Positions 47,356 through 58,066 of a stretch of DNA of 64,000 nucleotides are shown in pieces. The translations under genes were made by a program, and so were the position numbers. Where the stretch lies: NCBI GenBank assembly GCA_020747065.1, contig JAGMVK010000001.1, forward strand, positions 1,674,001-1,738,000, given 5' to 3'. Each line of letters starts with the position of its first letter. The first letter of the stretch is position 1. The notes under the pieces are model-generated. The model did not search any database. It had not been told where the DNA came from and saw nothing but the letters and a program-made list of their open reading frames with translations. This DNA is from Cadophora sp. MPI-SDFR-AT-0126. Its lineage: Eukaryota > Ascomycota > Leotiomycetes > Helotiales > Ploettnerulaceae.

Positions 47356-49556
47356 GATACTTGATTGGGATGAAGAAGCTCGAAAAGAGTGTTTCTATCG
47401 TATTAGGTAGCAGAAAGTTGAGAACGTATAAAATCGGCTCAGCCGGTGGTGAAGAGAACAAAAATGATGGTAAAACGAATGGATCTACCACGGAGTGAAC
47501 GAAGAGTATGAAGAAGAAAATTTGGAGAGATAACTCCGAACTTTAAGATAAATCGATATGCAAGCGTTCAGTCAACATCGGCTGATACTGCATGCCAAGT
47601 TCATGACAAGACAAGTGTATTTGCTTCAAGTTCGCCCCAGCTGGGGTAATTCTAGGCTCCGATTTCTCCAGAAAAACGACTCACACAGACGAAAGTCCAC
47701 AATATGATGATTTTTGGGCCAGATGAGGAATTGAACAACGCAAATATCTATAATTGGGTACATCACAACGAAGCCAGGTCAAAAAAGTACTTGGCTCGAA
47801 TTAAGATGGCAGGTTGACAAGTTTCATCCGACAGAGAACCCCATGGAGATGGACTTGGCTGGCGGGAACTGGTGCAAGAAATAGCGACTTCCAAGAGAAT
47901 TAAGAGAATCTTTCAGCCAAAGCCCACCCTTTCTGTGGGTTTTTAAGCATCTGGGCGACGAGAAAATATTGGCAAGCTCGGGAGCAGGCGGCTCCGAATG
48001 GAGTTGAAAGCTTGGGGTTTCAAGCAGCCTGCTGTGCCTCGAGCGCCATCATTGAATAAGCAATGGCGACTCCAAGCCAGAACTCAATTGAAGGCGAAAA
48101 AACGTCCTAGAAAGACACGAACTCATCAGATATATTTCGATCGAGAAAGAAGGAAAGACAAGGACATTTAATACCAAGCCTTTCTTTACATACTAATATC
48201 ATTCACTTCATACTGATCTAACACTCGTTCAATCAGACTTTCAGATGGTCGCGGGAGAGGCCATTCGCTTGTATTTGTGGGCCTCTCGATGAAAAGGGGC
48301 AGAGTGCGGCTAGTCTTACCGCCAAGCGGGTTTCACAGAGGAACCAGCCGTCACAGAAGACGATCACGTTTTGGGTGTTTCACCATCGCCTCTTCAAGGA
48401 CAAGATGAGATCGACATTGTGTTACATTTTGCTTGGAGTTCTCTGCGTAGGAAATTGGTACCGGATCTCTCTCGGCCAAGTAGGATGAATGATTCATTGA
48501 ACAGCAATCATTGCAGTGTGCCAACGTTCGAAGACGGTGAACTCGAGATGGTTCTCTTGTTTACCATTTCTGTTCCCTCGTCTGGTATTCAAATAGGCTA
48601 CTTCATTAACCATTGTTAGGTAGTCAGGCAATGTATAGATCTTGACCTTGTTATCACCCTGGTTTGGCGAATCCTAACAATCTTAAACTCCTTCAGACGT
48701 CGACTGAACGTTGAGATGACATCTTGAGCTATAGGCGCCTCGGACTTTCTTTTTCGACAGCTCAAACATCATCCAATGGAATCTTCGGTTTCGGAAGTTC
48801 AGATCAACTTGCACGCAATTTCTCGCAAATATGACTTGTTTGGAGCACACTTCAGACGTTGCGAAACCTTGAAACCTTCTCAGCTTGGACTCTGTCAATT
48901 GGCGAAGCATGTTGTGGTTTATTTTCGGTACTCTGCGGGGTCATCCCAACCGGGCTGATGGAAGCCACTGATCTGCTGCATGAAACCCGTTGTATCGTCG
49001 TCTGAAGTGAGAAAGCCCGATTTTGAGAGCCGCACACCATGGCATACACAATACATAAAGAGGAGATGTCGCAGCCAAGAAGGACCAAGAGATTTCCAGC
49101 TGCTGCCAAGCTCAGTCTTCAGATCAATTGCACCAAAAACTCCTGATTTGCAAGCTTTTTGGCTCCTCCAGCCAAGCGAAAATGGCCTCTTTCAGTCTGG
49201 TCTGACTGCGGCCAAGAGATGGCTCCCGTCTCTGAAGCCGGTAGCATTTCGGATCTGCTCCAGTGACGATGTTTTCGAACATGGCTCGTCTTCGTCCTGG
49301 TCAGTGTTCACCCGATCATATGTGATGTTCGTTTGCTATAAGATGAACCGGTCCTGCAGCACTAAGTAGTTCTTTCCTCTCCAGTTCAATCACGATCATT
49401 AATCCATTCTTCTGTTCATTCTTTCTCTACACAGCTGTGCTGTTTTACTTCACCTACTCACTTTAGCCTCCACATTCATTCTTCCGAACACTTTCGTCAA
49501 ATAATCCCTCTTTTCGATTTCAGATAATCACTCAAAGCCAACTATCCACCTTCAAA
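47356..49556. other. 2.2-kb divergent spacer between two secreted-protein genes
   Basis: It holds the promoters of the minus-strand seven-exon gene and the plus-strand 173-aa gene. A CTATAAGATG TATA-like site lies near 49336. No other gene is supported. Confidence 0.5.
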
Positions 49557-50133
49557 ATGCAATTCTCCGCCATCCTCGTTGCCACTTTCGCAGCTCTTAC
49601 CATTGCTGCTCCTACTGGACAGAAAGCCAAGCGTGTTGCTGTGCTGTCTACTAAGACTTACGATGAGTAAGTAATCCTAAGTCCCAAACCACTGAAGGAC
49701 TGCTACTCAATGAGATTCTAGGATCTCTATCTCAGGAGCAACTGCTGGTGATGCTGAGGCCGAGGCTATCGCTGTCTTGACCAACAACGGAGCTCTCGAC
49801 CTGAATGATTTGGCCAATGTTGACCCAGCCGATATTGAGTTCTTGGGATCAGTCAATGACATCGCCAACGATGCCGAGACCGACGCCTTCAATGTCGCCA
49901 TCGAGGCCGCAACTGGTGACGAGAAAGTCGCTCTCCAGAACGGCAAGATAAAGAACAAGGTCCTGAAGCTCGAGGCCACCGTGATTGAGCTTCAGGCAAA
50001 GGCTGCTCAGGGAGAGGACACAGCCGCCAAGCTCGCTGCCGAGCAGAAGAAGTTGGACAACAACATCGCCTTGGACGCAGCAGCGGCTGGACAGCCAAGC
50101 ACATTTTTGAGCTTCGATGCATCCACCGCATAA
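49557..50133 (+). CDS. Secreted helical protein of unknown function, 173 aa
   Basis: Exons 49557-49666 and 49722-50133 (55-nt intron, GTAAGT donor) join as TYDE-ISISG and give 173 aa. The signal peptide is MQFSAILVATFAALTIAAP and is followed by GQKAKR, a likely Kex2 site. The mature part is acidic and Ala-rich. The final ~85 residues are predicted helical with heptad-like spacing (KNKVLKLEATVIELQAKAAQ, AAKLAAEQKKLDNNIALDAA), possibly a coiled coil. It has no cysteine. The leader is CT-rich. It is divergent from another secreted-protein gene 2.2 kb away. I recognise no family. Confidence 0.82.
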
Positions 50134-51048
50134 ACGCAAAAGTTGATGTCAGTCTCACGACATTCTCCAAATTAATGCTATGTCATGGGGATTATTTTTT
50201 GGATATGGGATTTTCGCCTGCTCTGACGTTGACTCTTGCTTTTGGGGGGAGACGGACGAATTTGGGGGAGAGGTGGTGCAAAAGGAGATGGAGTTCGAGT
50301 GGATGTATTGTTACTTAGTGGGTAGGCGGAGAATTGAAGCTTCGCTGGCGTTGCATTTGTAACGGCCGCATTGAGATTCTCTGTTGTGAATATTCGATTG
50401 TGACCAGCCAGTTCGACCAAGTCCGAGGATCAATTGCGGAAGTGCGGGGTAATCTAAACATACGGGAACTCCAAACACTTCATTTCTGGGACCATTTGAT
50501 CTCGAGCTAGATGAATCACGGCCGCATGAATTAACGTGCGGTATGTTTCTTCTCGGTGACTGGCCACGGTACCGCAGACTTGCGGCCTTAACGTTCGCTG
50601 ATCATACGAAGCAACGAGCGATTTGTTTTCCTACAGTAAGCGAGAACCCCCTTTTCCAAGCGTAGTCTGCACCTCGTTGAAAACATGGAACAGCGTCGGT
50701 CCCAAAACGCATAATTCTTCCTCCTCCAAACACAAACATAATCGCCGTCGTTTCTTGGCGGGACAATGCACTGTGTATCCCCGATGAGATCAAACATTGC
50801 AGTAAGAAGGACTCTTCCACCAATAAGGTGATAGCGCTGTTCTCATACGGACATGTGTCTCAATGCGAGGGGTCCAGGGCAAAGAGGAGAGCAACGTCTG
50901 TCAAAGCTGTCAAGTGGAGAGGTGACATTGAGCACCCCCAATGCACAAGCTCCGTTTCCGGGATGTCTTGTTGTGGATTTTCCGCATTCGGAAATAACAT
51001 ATCTTGGTCTGGCTGAGTTCTTTGTGTAGACCAGCATTAATTACTGGC
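50134..51048. other. Spacer, nothing recognised
   Basis: 3' flank of the 173-aa secreted protein gene and sequence before the broken Ulp1-like gene. No gene or repeat is evident. Confidence 0.5.
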
Positions 51049-53190
51049 ATGTATCTTTCAGAAAAGAGAACACCCAGTACCGCGGGTCCAGAAAAAAGAT
51101 CATTGATAGTCCCACGAAGACCAACTTCTCACTTTTACACATTGGCAATCTTCAAACCGGACGGCTTTGACGACAATTTCCGCAACGCCATCGAGCAGCG
51201 GCAATTCCAAAAACCACCTCCAGAAGACTTCAAACAATTCCGAAATTGGCAAAAAGAATGTGATATGATCTTTTATGACGAAACGTTTGATTGGGAAGAT
51301 GAAGAAGTAGCAGGCTTCGAAATGGGTTCTAGCGAGAAGATATCGCGATACCAGGCACTGAGATTATGAAGGTCGAATTCAGCTCATTGTTCAACTGGCA
51401 TGTCAAAGGCGAGGAAATGACCACAAATTGTCCCAGCATAATGAATGAATATTTGAGATTGGTGGTGGACCACGTGAATAAGGAGAGAGCAGATTTCACA
51501 GAAATGGTTGCGATGAAGGAGGCTGAGGAGAAAGCGGAGACAGAAGCACAAGAGGCACTCAAGAAAGGGAAAAGTGTAGAGATAAGAAGTATCGAGGGAC
51601 AGATGAGGAGTCGGAGTCGTAGTCCTCGAAATCTGAGACCGAGACAAGTGAAAGTGAGGAGTCCGCCACCTCAGAAAAGAGACAGGACGACCCGTGGTGC
51701 TGCTCAATCAAGCAGCAAGGTGACATCTCTAGAACTTGATCCAAAGAAAGATAAGACTTCCCCACTTGCGGCTCAATCAAGCTGCAAGATGATATCTGTT
51801 GAACGATTCGAAGAGATTCTCATACCGCTAAGACCGGGACTTCAACCTTCCAGACTTGTCCCTAATCTTGATGTCGAACTCACAGAAATATTGCAAGAGA
51901 TCGATGTTGATCCTGCCAATTTTAGGACTTTGGATTATGTGTTCATACCTGTTCATATCAACGGAGCACATATGGTGAGTCTAGACTAAGCCGTGCATAG
52001 GATTGGATTATACTAACTTCATGGCCAGGTATTGATGGGGTTGGCGCCGAAACAGAAGTTTGCCTTGTGTTGGACAGCCACATGGTCGCGGAGCCAGAAG
52101 ATCAAGACCCGGTCGGGACGGCGGTGAATGCATGGTATACAAAGGCGCTGAAGGCTTTGTTGTTGGTGTTGGACCCGACCACCAAAGTACCGAAGGACAA
52201 CAAACCAGTGCCAGTGGCACATCGAGGCAGAGTCTGGCATCTGTTTGGACGGTAAGACTTGCCAAGGTCTTTAGAAGCGAATGCGAAATGATCCATCTAT
52301 AGATATGTCCTACGAAGCAAGAAAACAGACAAGAGCCCCAATGCTGTCCAGCAACACGACACGTACAACTGTGGTGCCTACACCATCGCAAACGCATTTT
52401 GTATGGCATTCGGTTACGATCTGGAGTGTTTCAAAGAGCAACAGCTTGACAAGTAGAAGAAGGCTCGAGTGCCATTTGAACTGCTTCGAAAAGGATTCCA
52501 TGGCGAATATGATTACGACTTGATTGAAATATCGGAAGAAGATGTGACTATGGCGCAAGAGAGTGACGGAGAAGGACTTTCAGAAACCGATTTGGATAGC
52601 GATAGCGACTTCGAGATGCAGTATGGATTCGAGAACAGTCCAGATGGCTCATCTTCAGCCGATTCTGAATACGATTCTGGTGAAGAAACTGAAGGTTCCG
52701 ACGGAGAAGTGGATGAAAACGCGGAAAGGGATCCCAAGCGAGCATTTCTCACTTCTGCAGAGGCACACCAGCGTGAGCGTCGCCGAGCCAAGCGGCAACT
52801 GGATAGACTGCCATGGCCCCGTCAATTCAACAAAGAGAAATTCCAGCGAGCCGGATTTATATACCCCGCTCCTTCGGTCAACTTTAGGCCAGAGCTGAAG
52901 TACTCAAAGCGAGAATTGAAGAAGGCCTGTCGAACATTCCCGCTGATTGGATGAAAGCCCTGGAGTAAGCAAAGCCAGCCACTCTTCTTGAAGCGGATGC
53001 TCAATGAGATGGCGGCCACACTGTCTCGAATGTGAGGTGATCTGATCCCACCTGCTAGATTCTGTGAAGTGCTCACCATATTGCAGAAGAATCTGCAACA
53101 ACTAGAGGGAAACGAAAGAGGGGTCATGATGATGAAGGCTCCGAAGAGCAACCTTATGCCAAAAAGCGCAAAGTCCACCACAAGGAATGA
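51049..53190 (+). pseudogene. Broken Ulp1/C48 cysteine-protease-like gene
   Basis: Coding-like segments follow each other on one strand but in different frames. (1) 51049-51366: FYTLAIFKPDGFDDNFRNAI and an acidic stretch. (2) 51333-51978: charged helical and Arg/Ser-rich linker, then PVHINGAHM. (3) After an intron ending at 52028: VGAETEVCLVLDSHM to 52252. (4) After an intron ending near 52302: QQHDTYNCGAYTIANAF. The His, Asp and Gln-x5-Cys-Gly arrangement fits a Ulp1-type SUMO/ubiquitin-like protease, with His-Met in place of the usual His-Trp. Defects are a frame change at 51333-51366, a frame clash at the first intron unless the weak donor at 51979 is used, TAG at 52454-52456 followed by in-frame acidic sequence, and a shift near 52905-52925. 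The end at 53188-53190 follows a KKRKV nuclear-signal-like motif. Best read as a decaying gene. Confidence 0.6.
51702..51807 (+). repeat. Diverged 69-bp duplication within the Ulp1-like linker
   Basis: GCTCAATCAAGC-GCAAG-TGA-ATCT recurs at 51702 and 51771, a period of 69 nt (23 codons), so it preserves frame. The encoded copies read AAQSSSKVTSLE and AAQSSCKMISVE. Confidence 0.7.
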
Positions 53191-53346
53191 ACCTAGCACA
53201 GAAATCGGAAAACGAAAAAGATAATTCAGGAAACTTGACAAGTGATTTTCAGGAAGTCCCAGATACTGGACTGTAGAATAAAAAAAGGGAAAAAATTGTG
53301 TACATCTCTTTGAGCCACGCAGGGGTCGCTGGATGGTTATTAGACG
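53191..53346. other. Short spacer
   Basis: An A-rich run at 53278-53296 follows the end of the Ulp1-like locus. Nothing else is seen. Confidence 0.4.
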
Positions 53347-53432
53347 AGGCTACTGGAGAAAATATGGATGTTACTCACAACCTACAATCTTTTGATTCGA
53401 AGTCAAACGCCTTGCCATTGGGCCAGTAGCCC
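53347..53432 (-). pseudogene. tRNA-Arg(TCG)-like pseudogene lacking a normal T arm
   Basis: On the minus strand the sequence begins GGGCTACTGGCCCAATGGCA, typical of fungal tRNA-Arg, with a good A box and D arm. The anticodon arm TTTGA-CTTCGAA-TCAAA is perfect and gives anticodon TCG. The 3' end GTAGCCT pairs with the acceptor 5' strand. Between them are 37 nt instead of about 22, with no TTCRANN T loop and no B box (GGTTGTGAG instead of GGTTCGA). Transcription and folding as a normal tRNA are therefore unlikely. Confidence 0.6.
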
Positions 53433-53696
53433 ATGATATATATCAAGAGATGCAAGTGAAATGCTAAACTCGAATTGTGTTTGGCAATTGGAACAATCCG
53501 CTGTGGGGTGGATTAACCGCCTGTTCCCGGATTGATTAGATCCAAACGAAAACTGGGGTTGACTCCGCGAATTTTGAGGTTTCCCAAGCTGATACAAGAT
53601 GGCGTCGCCCACTGAGATTTGCACAACTGAATAATAGATGCCTGTAAGGACCGACGTACATTTCGTTGTGCCCTCAATGATTCTAGCAGTAAAGAT

Positions 53697-56066
53697 CTAC
53701 ATCCCGACATTTCCTCTCTTACCGCCCCTTTTACTCCTTTCAATATGCCCTTGCAGCACTCTCTTCGTCTGCACTAAACTCCTCTTCTGCTTGTACTTCG
53801 CCTTTCCAAGCGTCATCAAGAAATTCTTCTTGCGGGCCTTCTCCTTGTTTGTCGTGCTCTTGCCTTCCGCGTCCTTCTTCTGTCTCCTTAAAGCTTGCGT
53901 ACTCTTGTGCTCGCCCCTCTCGCCCTTGCCTTCTCTCGCCAATGCAATCATCTCCTCTTTCGTGCTCTTGCGTAGCTTCGAGAAGCCTTCGATTTGGTCA
54001 GCTGTCAAAGCATCGTCCGCGTGTCGCTCTGCAATCTCCTTCAGACGTTGGGCTTGCGATTTACTGCTCTTCCCCATGGCCTTGTCCAGACTGGCTTCTA
54101 GACGCAACTCTTGCAGCTTGGCCAGATCGGCAGGAGTTAATATTTTCGTGGTCGCAAGCTTGGAGATCTTCTTCTCCAGAGCTTTGTCCGCGTTTTCTTT
54201 CTCTTCTTCTTTTGATACCTTGGCATCAAGCTTCGCCTTCTTCGGGTTCGGCTTGTCATCTTCACTGTCACTGATCTCAATTTCAGCATCGCTTTCAACA
54301 TTGATCCATCCGCCAGAGTCATCGCTAGCATCGGATTCGGCATCCCAATTCTCCCAACCTTTCTCCTCTTCCTCCTCATCCTCGTCTGAGTCGTCTTCAT
54401 CTGTTCCCAGTTCGGGCAATCCAGCTTCTTCTCGTTTGCGCTTTCTCTCGTTTCGCTTCCACTCTTCGAGTAGCTCAAGACCCTCAATGCCACCGACTTC
54501 TTGCTCTCCAAATCTCCGCTCCTTGATTGAGCCGCTTTTGATGCCCATGGTCGCCTTCTTGCCTCTATCTCTCTTCTTCAGCAAATCGGCACCGACCTCT
54601 CTGTACAGTGATAGCAATCCTTTTGCAGCCATCATCGTACCCTTGTCCTTACTCTTCCTGTACATAACCAAATCTTGCAAAAGGGTATCGTTCATCGCTA
54701 ACGGTTGGCGAACACAAATCTCACGAATGGCATTCAAGCCTGCTGATGCAACTTCTGATGCTGAAGCTTCCGAAACAAATTCGTTTGCGATCTTCTGGAC
54801 TAATGGCTCGAGGGCATCAGGTGGAACTAGGTCGTGTGTAGCTTGGGCGAGGGAGGCGAGGAATGATGTAACTGAGGGCTGGCGGGGTGTGAGGTATTTA
54901 ATGAAGTAGGAATATAACGAGATGACAGTTAGCTTGTGCAAACCGACCAACCGGCAGACAAGTTGTAGGACCAGTAGTTTCTGCTCCAAATTCAATTTCG
55001 ATTTCGAGTTCTGGAGATGTTTTGAAAAGAGCGTCTCAGCGAATCCTTGGGGATCGTGTAGCAGATGTAGAGCTGAGAAGTTGAGAGGGTGTGGTTGGTG
55101 CTTTTTCTTCTCGACCTTTCTGACCTTCTTAGCTGCCTCCTCCAAGTTCTTCTTCGTTTTCCGGCTTTTCTTGTTGATGCCTGCTTGATGCTTCAACTTG
55201 CCCATATCAATTGCGTTGTCATCATCACTACTGTCATCTTCCATTGCTTCCTCTCGTTCTTTGTCGCCTCCCAGGAAAAATCTCACCCCGCCTCCAATGA
55301 CCTTCTCATTGTCTGCTAAAGCAGCCTCCTTCATGATCTCAACAGCTTTCGAGTCTGTCCATATTTGACGCTTCCATAGTTCTCTCGTAATCTTGACTGC
55401 CCAAATACCCTTCTGTGATGCTCGGTCAGCGGTGAGGAGGTTGTGAAGTGCTGTTTGGATCGTGCGATTCAGTCGGTGATTGATAGCTTTCGAATTTGAC
55501 GTTCGCAGATCAGATATGATTCTCGAAAAGAGCAGACTTCGCAGAGTCTTGCTGGGTGTCGTCACCAAGATCGGAAACAGTGTATTGAGGAGATTCGCAG
55601 AATCGATTATATCCTTCTTGCGCAACAACACCAAGCTTCCCACGATCTTCTCCCGCAATTCGCTATCGAGTTCCGCATGGTGCAAGGTAAGCATCGTTTT
55701 CAAGTCGTTTGGAAAATCCTGGGTATCTTTTGGAAAGCAGTCTGCGACATGTGCAATGAAGTCAATAAGGTCGTGAAATGAGACAATGCCGCTGGAAACA
55801 GCAGCTGTAGGGGAGACCAGGAAGATATCGCGCTGAGATACATATTGCTCAAATTGGTTCTGGAAGTCTTCGCGATACGACCTGAGCAGGATTAGCAAGT
55901 TTCTTGACCCAGAGGGTGCAGTTCCAAGCTCACTGTGGATCTCGTCGGACTTTGTACTGCAGACTCGACCTAAAACAATCATCAGCGTGAGGTAAATTGA
56001 CATAGAAGAGGCTGCTAACAGATCTGCGTCTACCTTGTCAAGTGCGCCTACTCGTTTCTTGACCAT
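53697..56066 (-). CDS. SDA1: Sda1, 60S ribosome biogenesis and export protein
   Basis: Three exons: 56020-56066, 55934-55969 and 53697-55881, separated by introns of 50 and 52 nt. Splicing yields KVDADLSSLQYKVRRDPQSY followed by REDFQNQFEQY, the conserved Sda1 N-terminus, which the unspliced frame replaces with an unrelated stretch. The product is 755 aa (yeast Sda1: 767). Sda1 is a nuclear/nucleolar factor needed for 60S subunit maturation and export and for cell-cycle start. An N-terminal helical repeat region is followed by acidic clusters (EDDSSDDDNAIDMG; DEDDSDEDEEEEEKGWENW), then basic, Lys-rich nucleolar-type segments and a C-terminal RGGKRGNVGM. It sits between the broken Ulp1-like gene and the SEC14 pseudogene but is itself intact. 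Confidence 0.95.
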   Translation of the reverse strand: MVKKRVGALDKVDADLLAASSMSIYLTLMIVLGRVCSTKSDEIHSELGTAPSGSRNLLILLRSYREDFQNQFEQYVSQRDIFLVSPTAAVSSGIVSFHDLIDFIAHVADCFPKDTQDFPNDLKTMLTLHHAELDSELREKIVGSLVLLRKKDIIDSANLLNTLFPILVTTPSKTLRSLLFSRIISDLRTSNSKAINHRLNRTIQTALHNLLTADRASQKGIWAVKITRELWKRQIWTDSKAVEIMKEAALADNEKVIGGGVRFFLGGDKEREEAMEDDSSDDDNAIDMGKLKHQAGINKKSRKTKKNLEEAAKKVRKVEKKKHQPHPLNFSALHLLHDPQGFAETLFSKHLQNSKSKLNLEQKLLVLQLVCRLVGLHKLTVISLYSYFIKYLTPRQPSVTSFLASLAQATHDLVPPDALEPLVQKIANEFVSEASASEVASAGLNAIREICVRQPLAMNDTLLQDLVMYRKSKDKGTMMAAKGLLSLYREVGADLLKKRDRGKKATMGIKSGSIKERRFGEQEVGGIEGLELLEEWKRNERKRKREEAGLPELGTDEDDSDEDEEEEEKGWENWDAESDASDDSGGWINVESDAEIEISDSEDDKPNPKKAKLDAKVSKEEEKENADKALEKKISKLATTKILTPADLAKLQELRLEASLDKAMGKSSKSQAQRLKEIAERHADDALTADQIEGFSKLRKSTKEEMIALAREGKGERGEHKSTQALRRQKKDAEGKSTTNKEKARKKNFLMTLGKAKYKQKRSLVQTKRVLQGHIERSKRGGKRGNVGM

Positions 56067-56335
56067 TGTGAATGTTGGAGGGGGAAAAGGTGGGCGATTA
56101 TGTTCGGTGTCGCTTCATGGGCTTTTGCTTTCCAAAAATATTTCTGCTATCAATTATCTTAGCGTCGATCACCCCAGCTAGCGCAGTATCACGTGCGCTC
56201 CGCCAAAAGTTCCCCTCCCCTCCCCTCCCTTCTTCGCCGAGCGATTTTCATTTTTCGCTTGAGCAGTCCAGAAGCAAAATAAACATTTCGTTGAGCCTCA
56301 GCCCACTAAGAAATATCGGAATTGGCTACACTGAT

Positions 56336-57479
56336 CTATTTACTAGCAACGTTGACAACTCCTGGGTTCGTGTTGTCAATATCCGCGATAGGCTTCTTCT
56401 CTTCCACACCACCTGGCCCTGCAGTCTTCGCAAAAGCAGGATCCTGCCACGGCCCTTCATCGCTCCAAGCGCATCCGCCAGGACATTGACAATCTCCACC
56501 AAATATCTTTGGCAAATTCTCAGCTGGTACTTGAGCCAAGAGCTCCTTTTGGTAGTTCCCACCCAGAATGTGGATCTTCTCCACGGTGACTGGATCCATC
56601 CAGCCTTTGACGATTCCAAAGATCGTTGAGAATCCCCAAGGAGCATTGATTAGATACAACTTTCCTAGACGTTCAGGTAATAGTTCTGGGACATATTGCT
56701 AACCTGTTTGACGTAGGACTAAAGTGAGGAGCCATTGCTGAGACCCACGCCATTTAAGTCCATGATTGAACAGCTAGTCTCAACAAGGTGGCTGGCCTTA
56801 CGAGAGCATGCTGGAAGTCTGGGGTCGCCGACTTTTTCGTACTCTACGGCGAGATTCTGTAGCATTCGTTCTGCAGTGGTGATCTTGTACATCTCTGTTA
56901 GGTTGATGTTGCCTAGCTGTTCGATGTACAATGGTCGTCCATCCTAGCCTCAGATTAGTCCAGCATTCAATGAAGTGTTAGAAATGAGATTAATAAACTA
57001 CATTGTCGGTTTTGTGATAGTATTGAGGATAGTACTTGGAAAGCTCAAGCTTCTTTGTGTACTTGAAGTTTTGGACGAGGTCATCAAGATTAATCTCTTT
57101 CCTCCATTGCTCGCATTCCACGAACCTGTTCCAATATTAGTAAACAGTATAGGCGAAGCAATAGAAGGATTGAGTTACATTTTCTCAGCAAGCTGAACAT
57201 CAAACTTTTGGGCTCTCAAAAATCGAAGCTAGAACACATTTTAGTTCAAACCCAATCGACAACTTGATCTGGTGCAAAAATCACGAGAGTCAACGTATCC
57301 AACCTCACCGAGTACCCATTTCCTCCGAGCTTCATCCGTAGTTGATGAACCTTCGCATCTTGCTCTGGAGTGGTGTGGCCAGCATGCCCTGTTTGATTGG
57401 TCAGAGCAGTCGTAGGAAAATCATAATGATCGTATTTCCCAATCGAATCGACTTTCGAGTTTCGTGGCGGAGAGGTCAT
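56336..57479 (-). pseudogene. SEC14: SEC14-like phosphatidylinositol-transfer gene with nonsense and frameshift lesions
   Basis: Exons 57285-57479, 57179-57228, 57002-57125 and 56336-56943 encode a Sec14p-type CRAL-TRIO protein: [86 protein letters not shown]. The exon junctions work in frame. Two lesions lie 45 bp apart in the lipid-binding core: a TAG at 56719-56721 where Sec14 proteins have an aromatic residue before SYVKQ, and a missing base at 56676/56677 within the NYYPERLGKL-equivalent region. The last exon is 608 bp, one short of a multiple of three. The frame extends upstream to an ATG at 57558-57560, but the ATG at 57477-57479 matches the family start. Intact introns indicate duplication of genomic DNA and not retroposition. 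Sec14 is essential in many fungi, so a functional copy presumably lies elsewhere. Confidence 0.8.
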
Positions 57480-57560
57480 CGCGGAGGTCGTGAAGGAGGA
57501 GGCAATTGTTCTTGCTGGGTTCTTAATGAGCTGGGTTATTGCGAAGAAGATCAATGGCAT

Positions 57561-58066
57561 TCGGGAAGTAGTTAGATGAACTTATTTATTTAGCATTCAG
57601 TAAGTTGGACCCAAGAGCCTAGCCAAAATGGTGCGAATCATGAAGTCAGACCTAACGTAAACGGGACATCAGGTCGGAAAGGTTGAGGCGGAAGCGCCGC
57701 AGCCACCTGTAGTGAGCGCATGCTTCAGCTGGAGAATTGTCTTTGAACACGGTCTCATGTTATTTCGACAGACGCTTAGAGGACAAGATAGCCGAAAGGT
57801 TCTAGATAAATTACACATTCCTCAGCTCACTCTAGTGTCACTGATATTCCGAGGTTGAATAACTCTTATGTGTGTTTCCAAGATAATTTCGTCATTCAAA
57901 CTGAGCTGCATCGCATTTTATACTAAAGAGATTCGTCTGAAGTCGTAAATCATGAAGCTTATAAGCAGGATCGGTATGTCCAACAATGCCAATTCACGAA
58001 ACAAATAACATCACCTACGTTACCGATTCACGAGCAGCACACAATATCAAAACATCCCACCACGCC
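57561..58066. other. Spacer, nothing recognised
   Basis: Upstream flank of the SEC14-like locus and downstream flank of the membrane protein gene. No gene or repeat is supported. Confidence 0.5.

Noticed and set aside
53638..54909. 423-codon plus-strand ORF rich in Ser/Leu/Phe
   Set aside because: It is antisense to SDA1, which has clear homology and splice sites; the Ser/Leu composition is the mirror of SDA1's Glu/Lys codons.
55882..56019. Unspliced N-terminal reading of SDA1
   Set aside because: The frame stays open through both introns, but splicing restores the conserved VDADL-x2-LQYKVRRDP sequence, so these bases are intronic (except 55934-55969).
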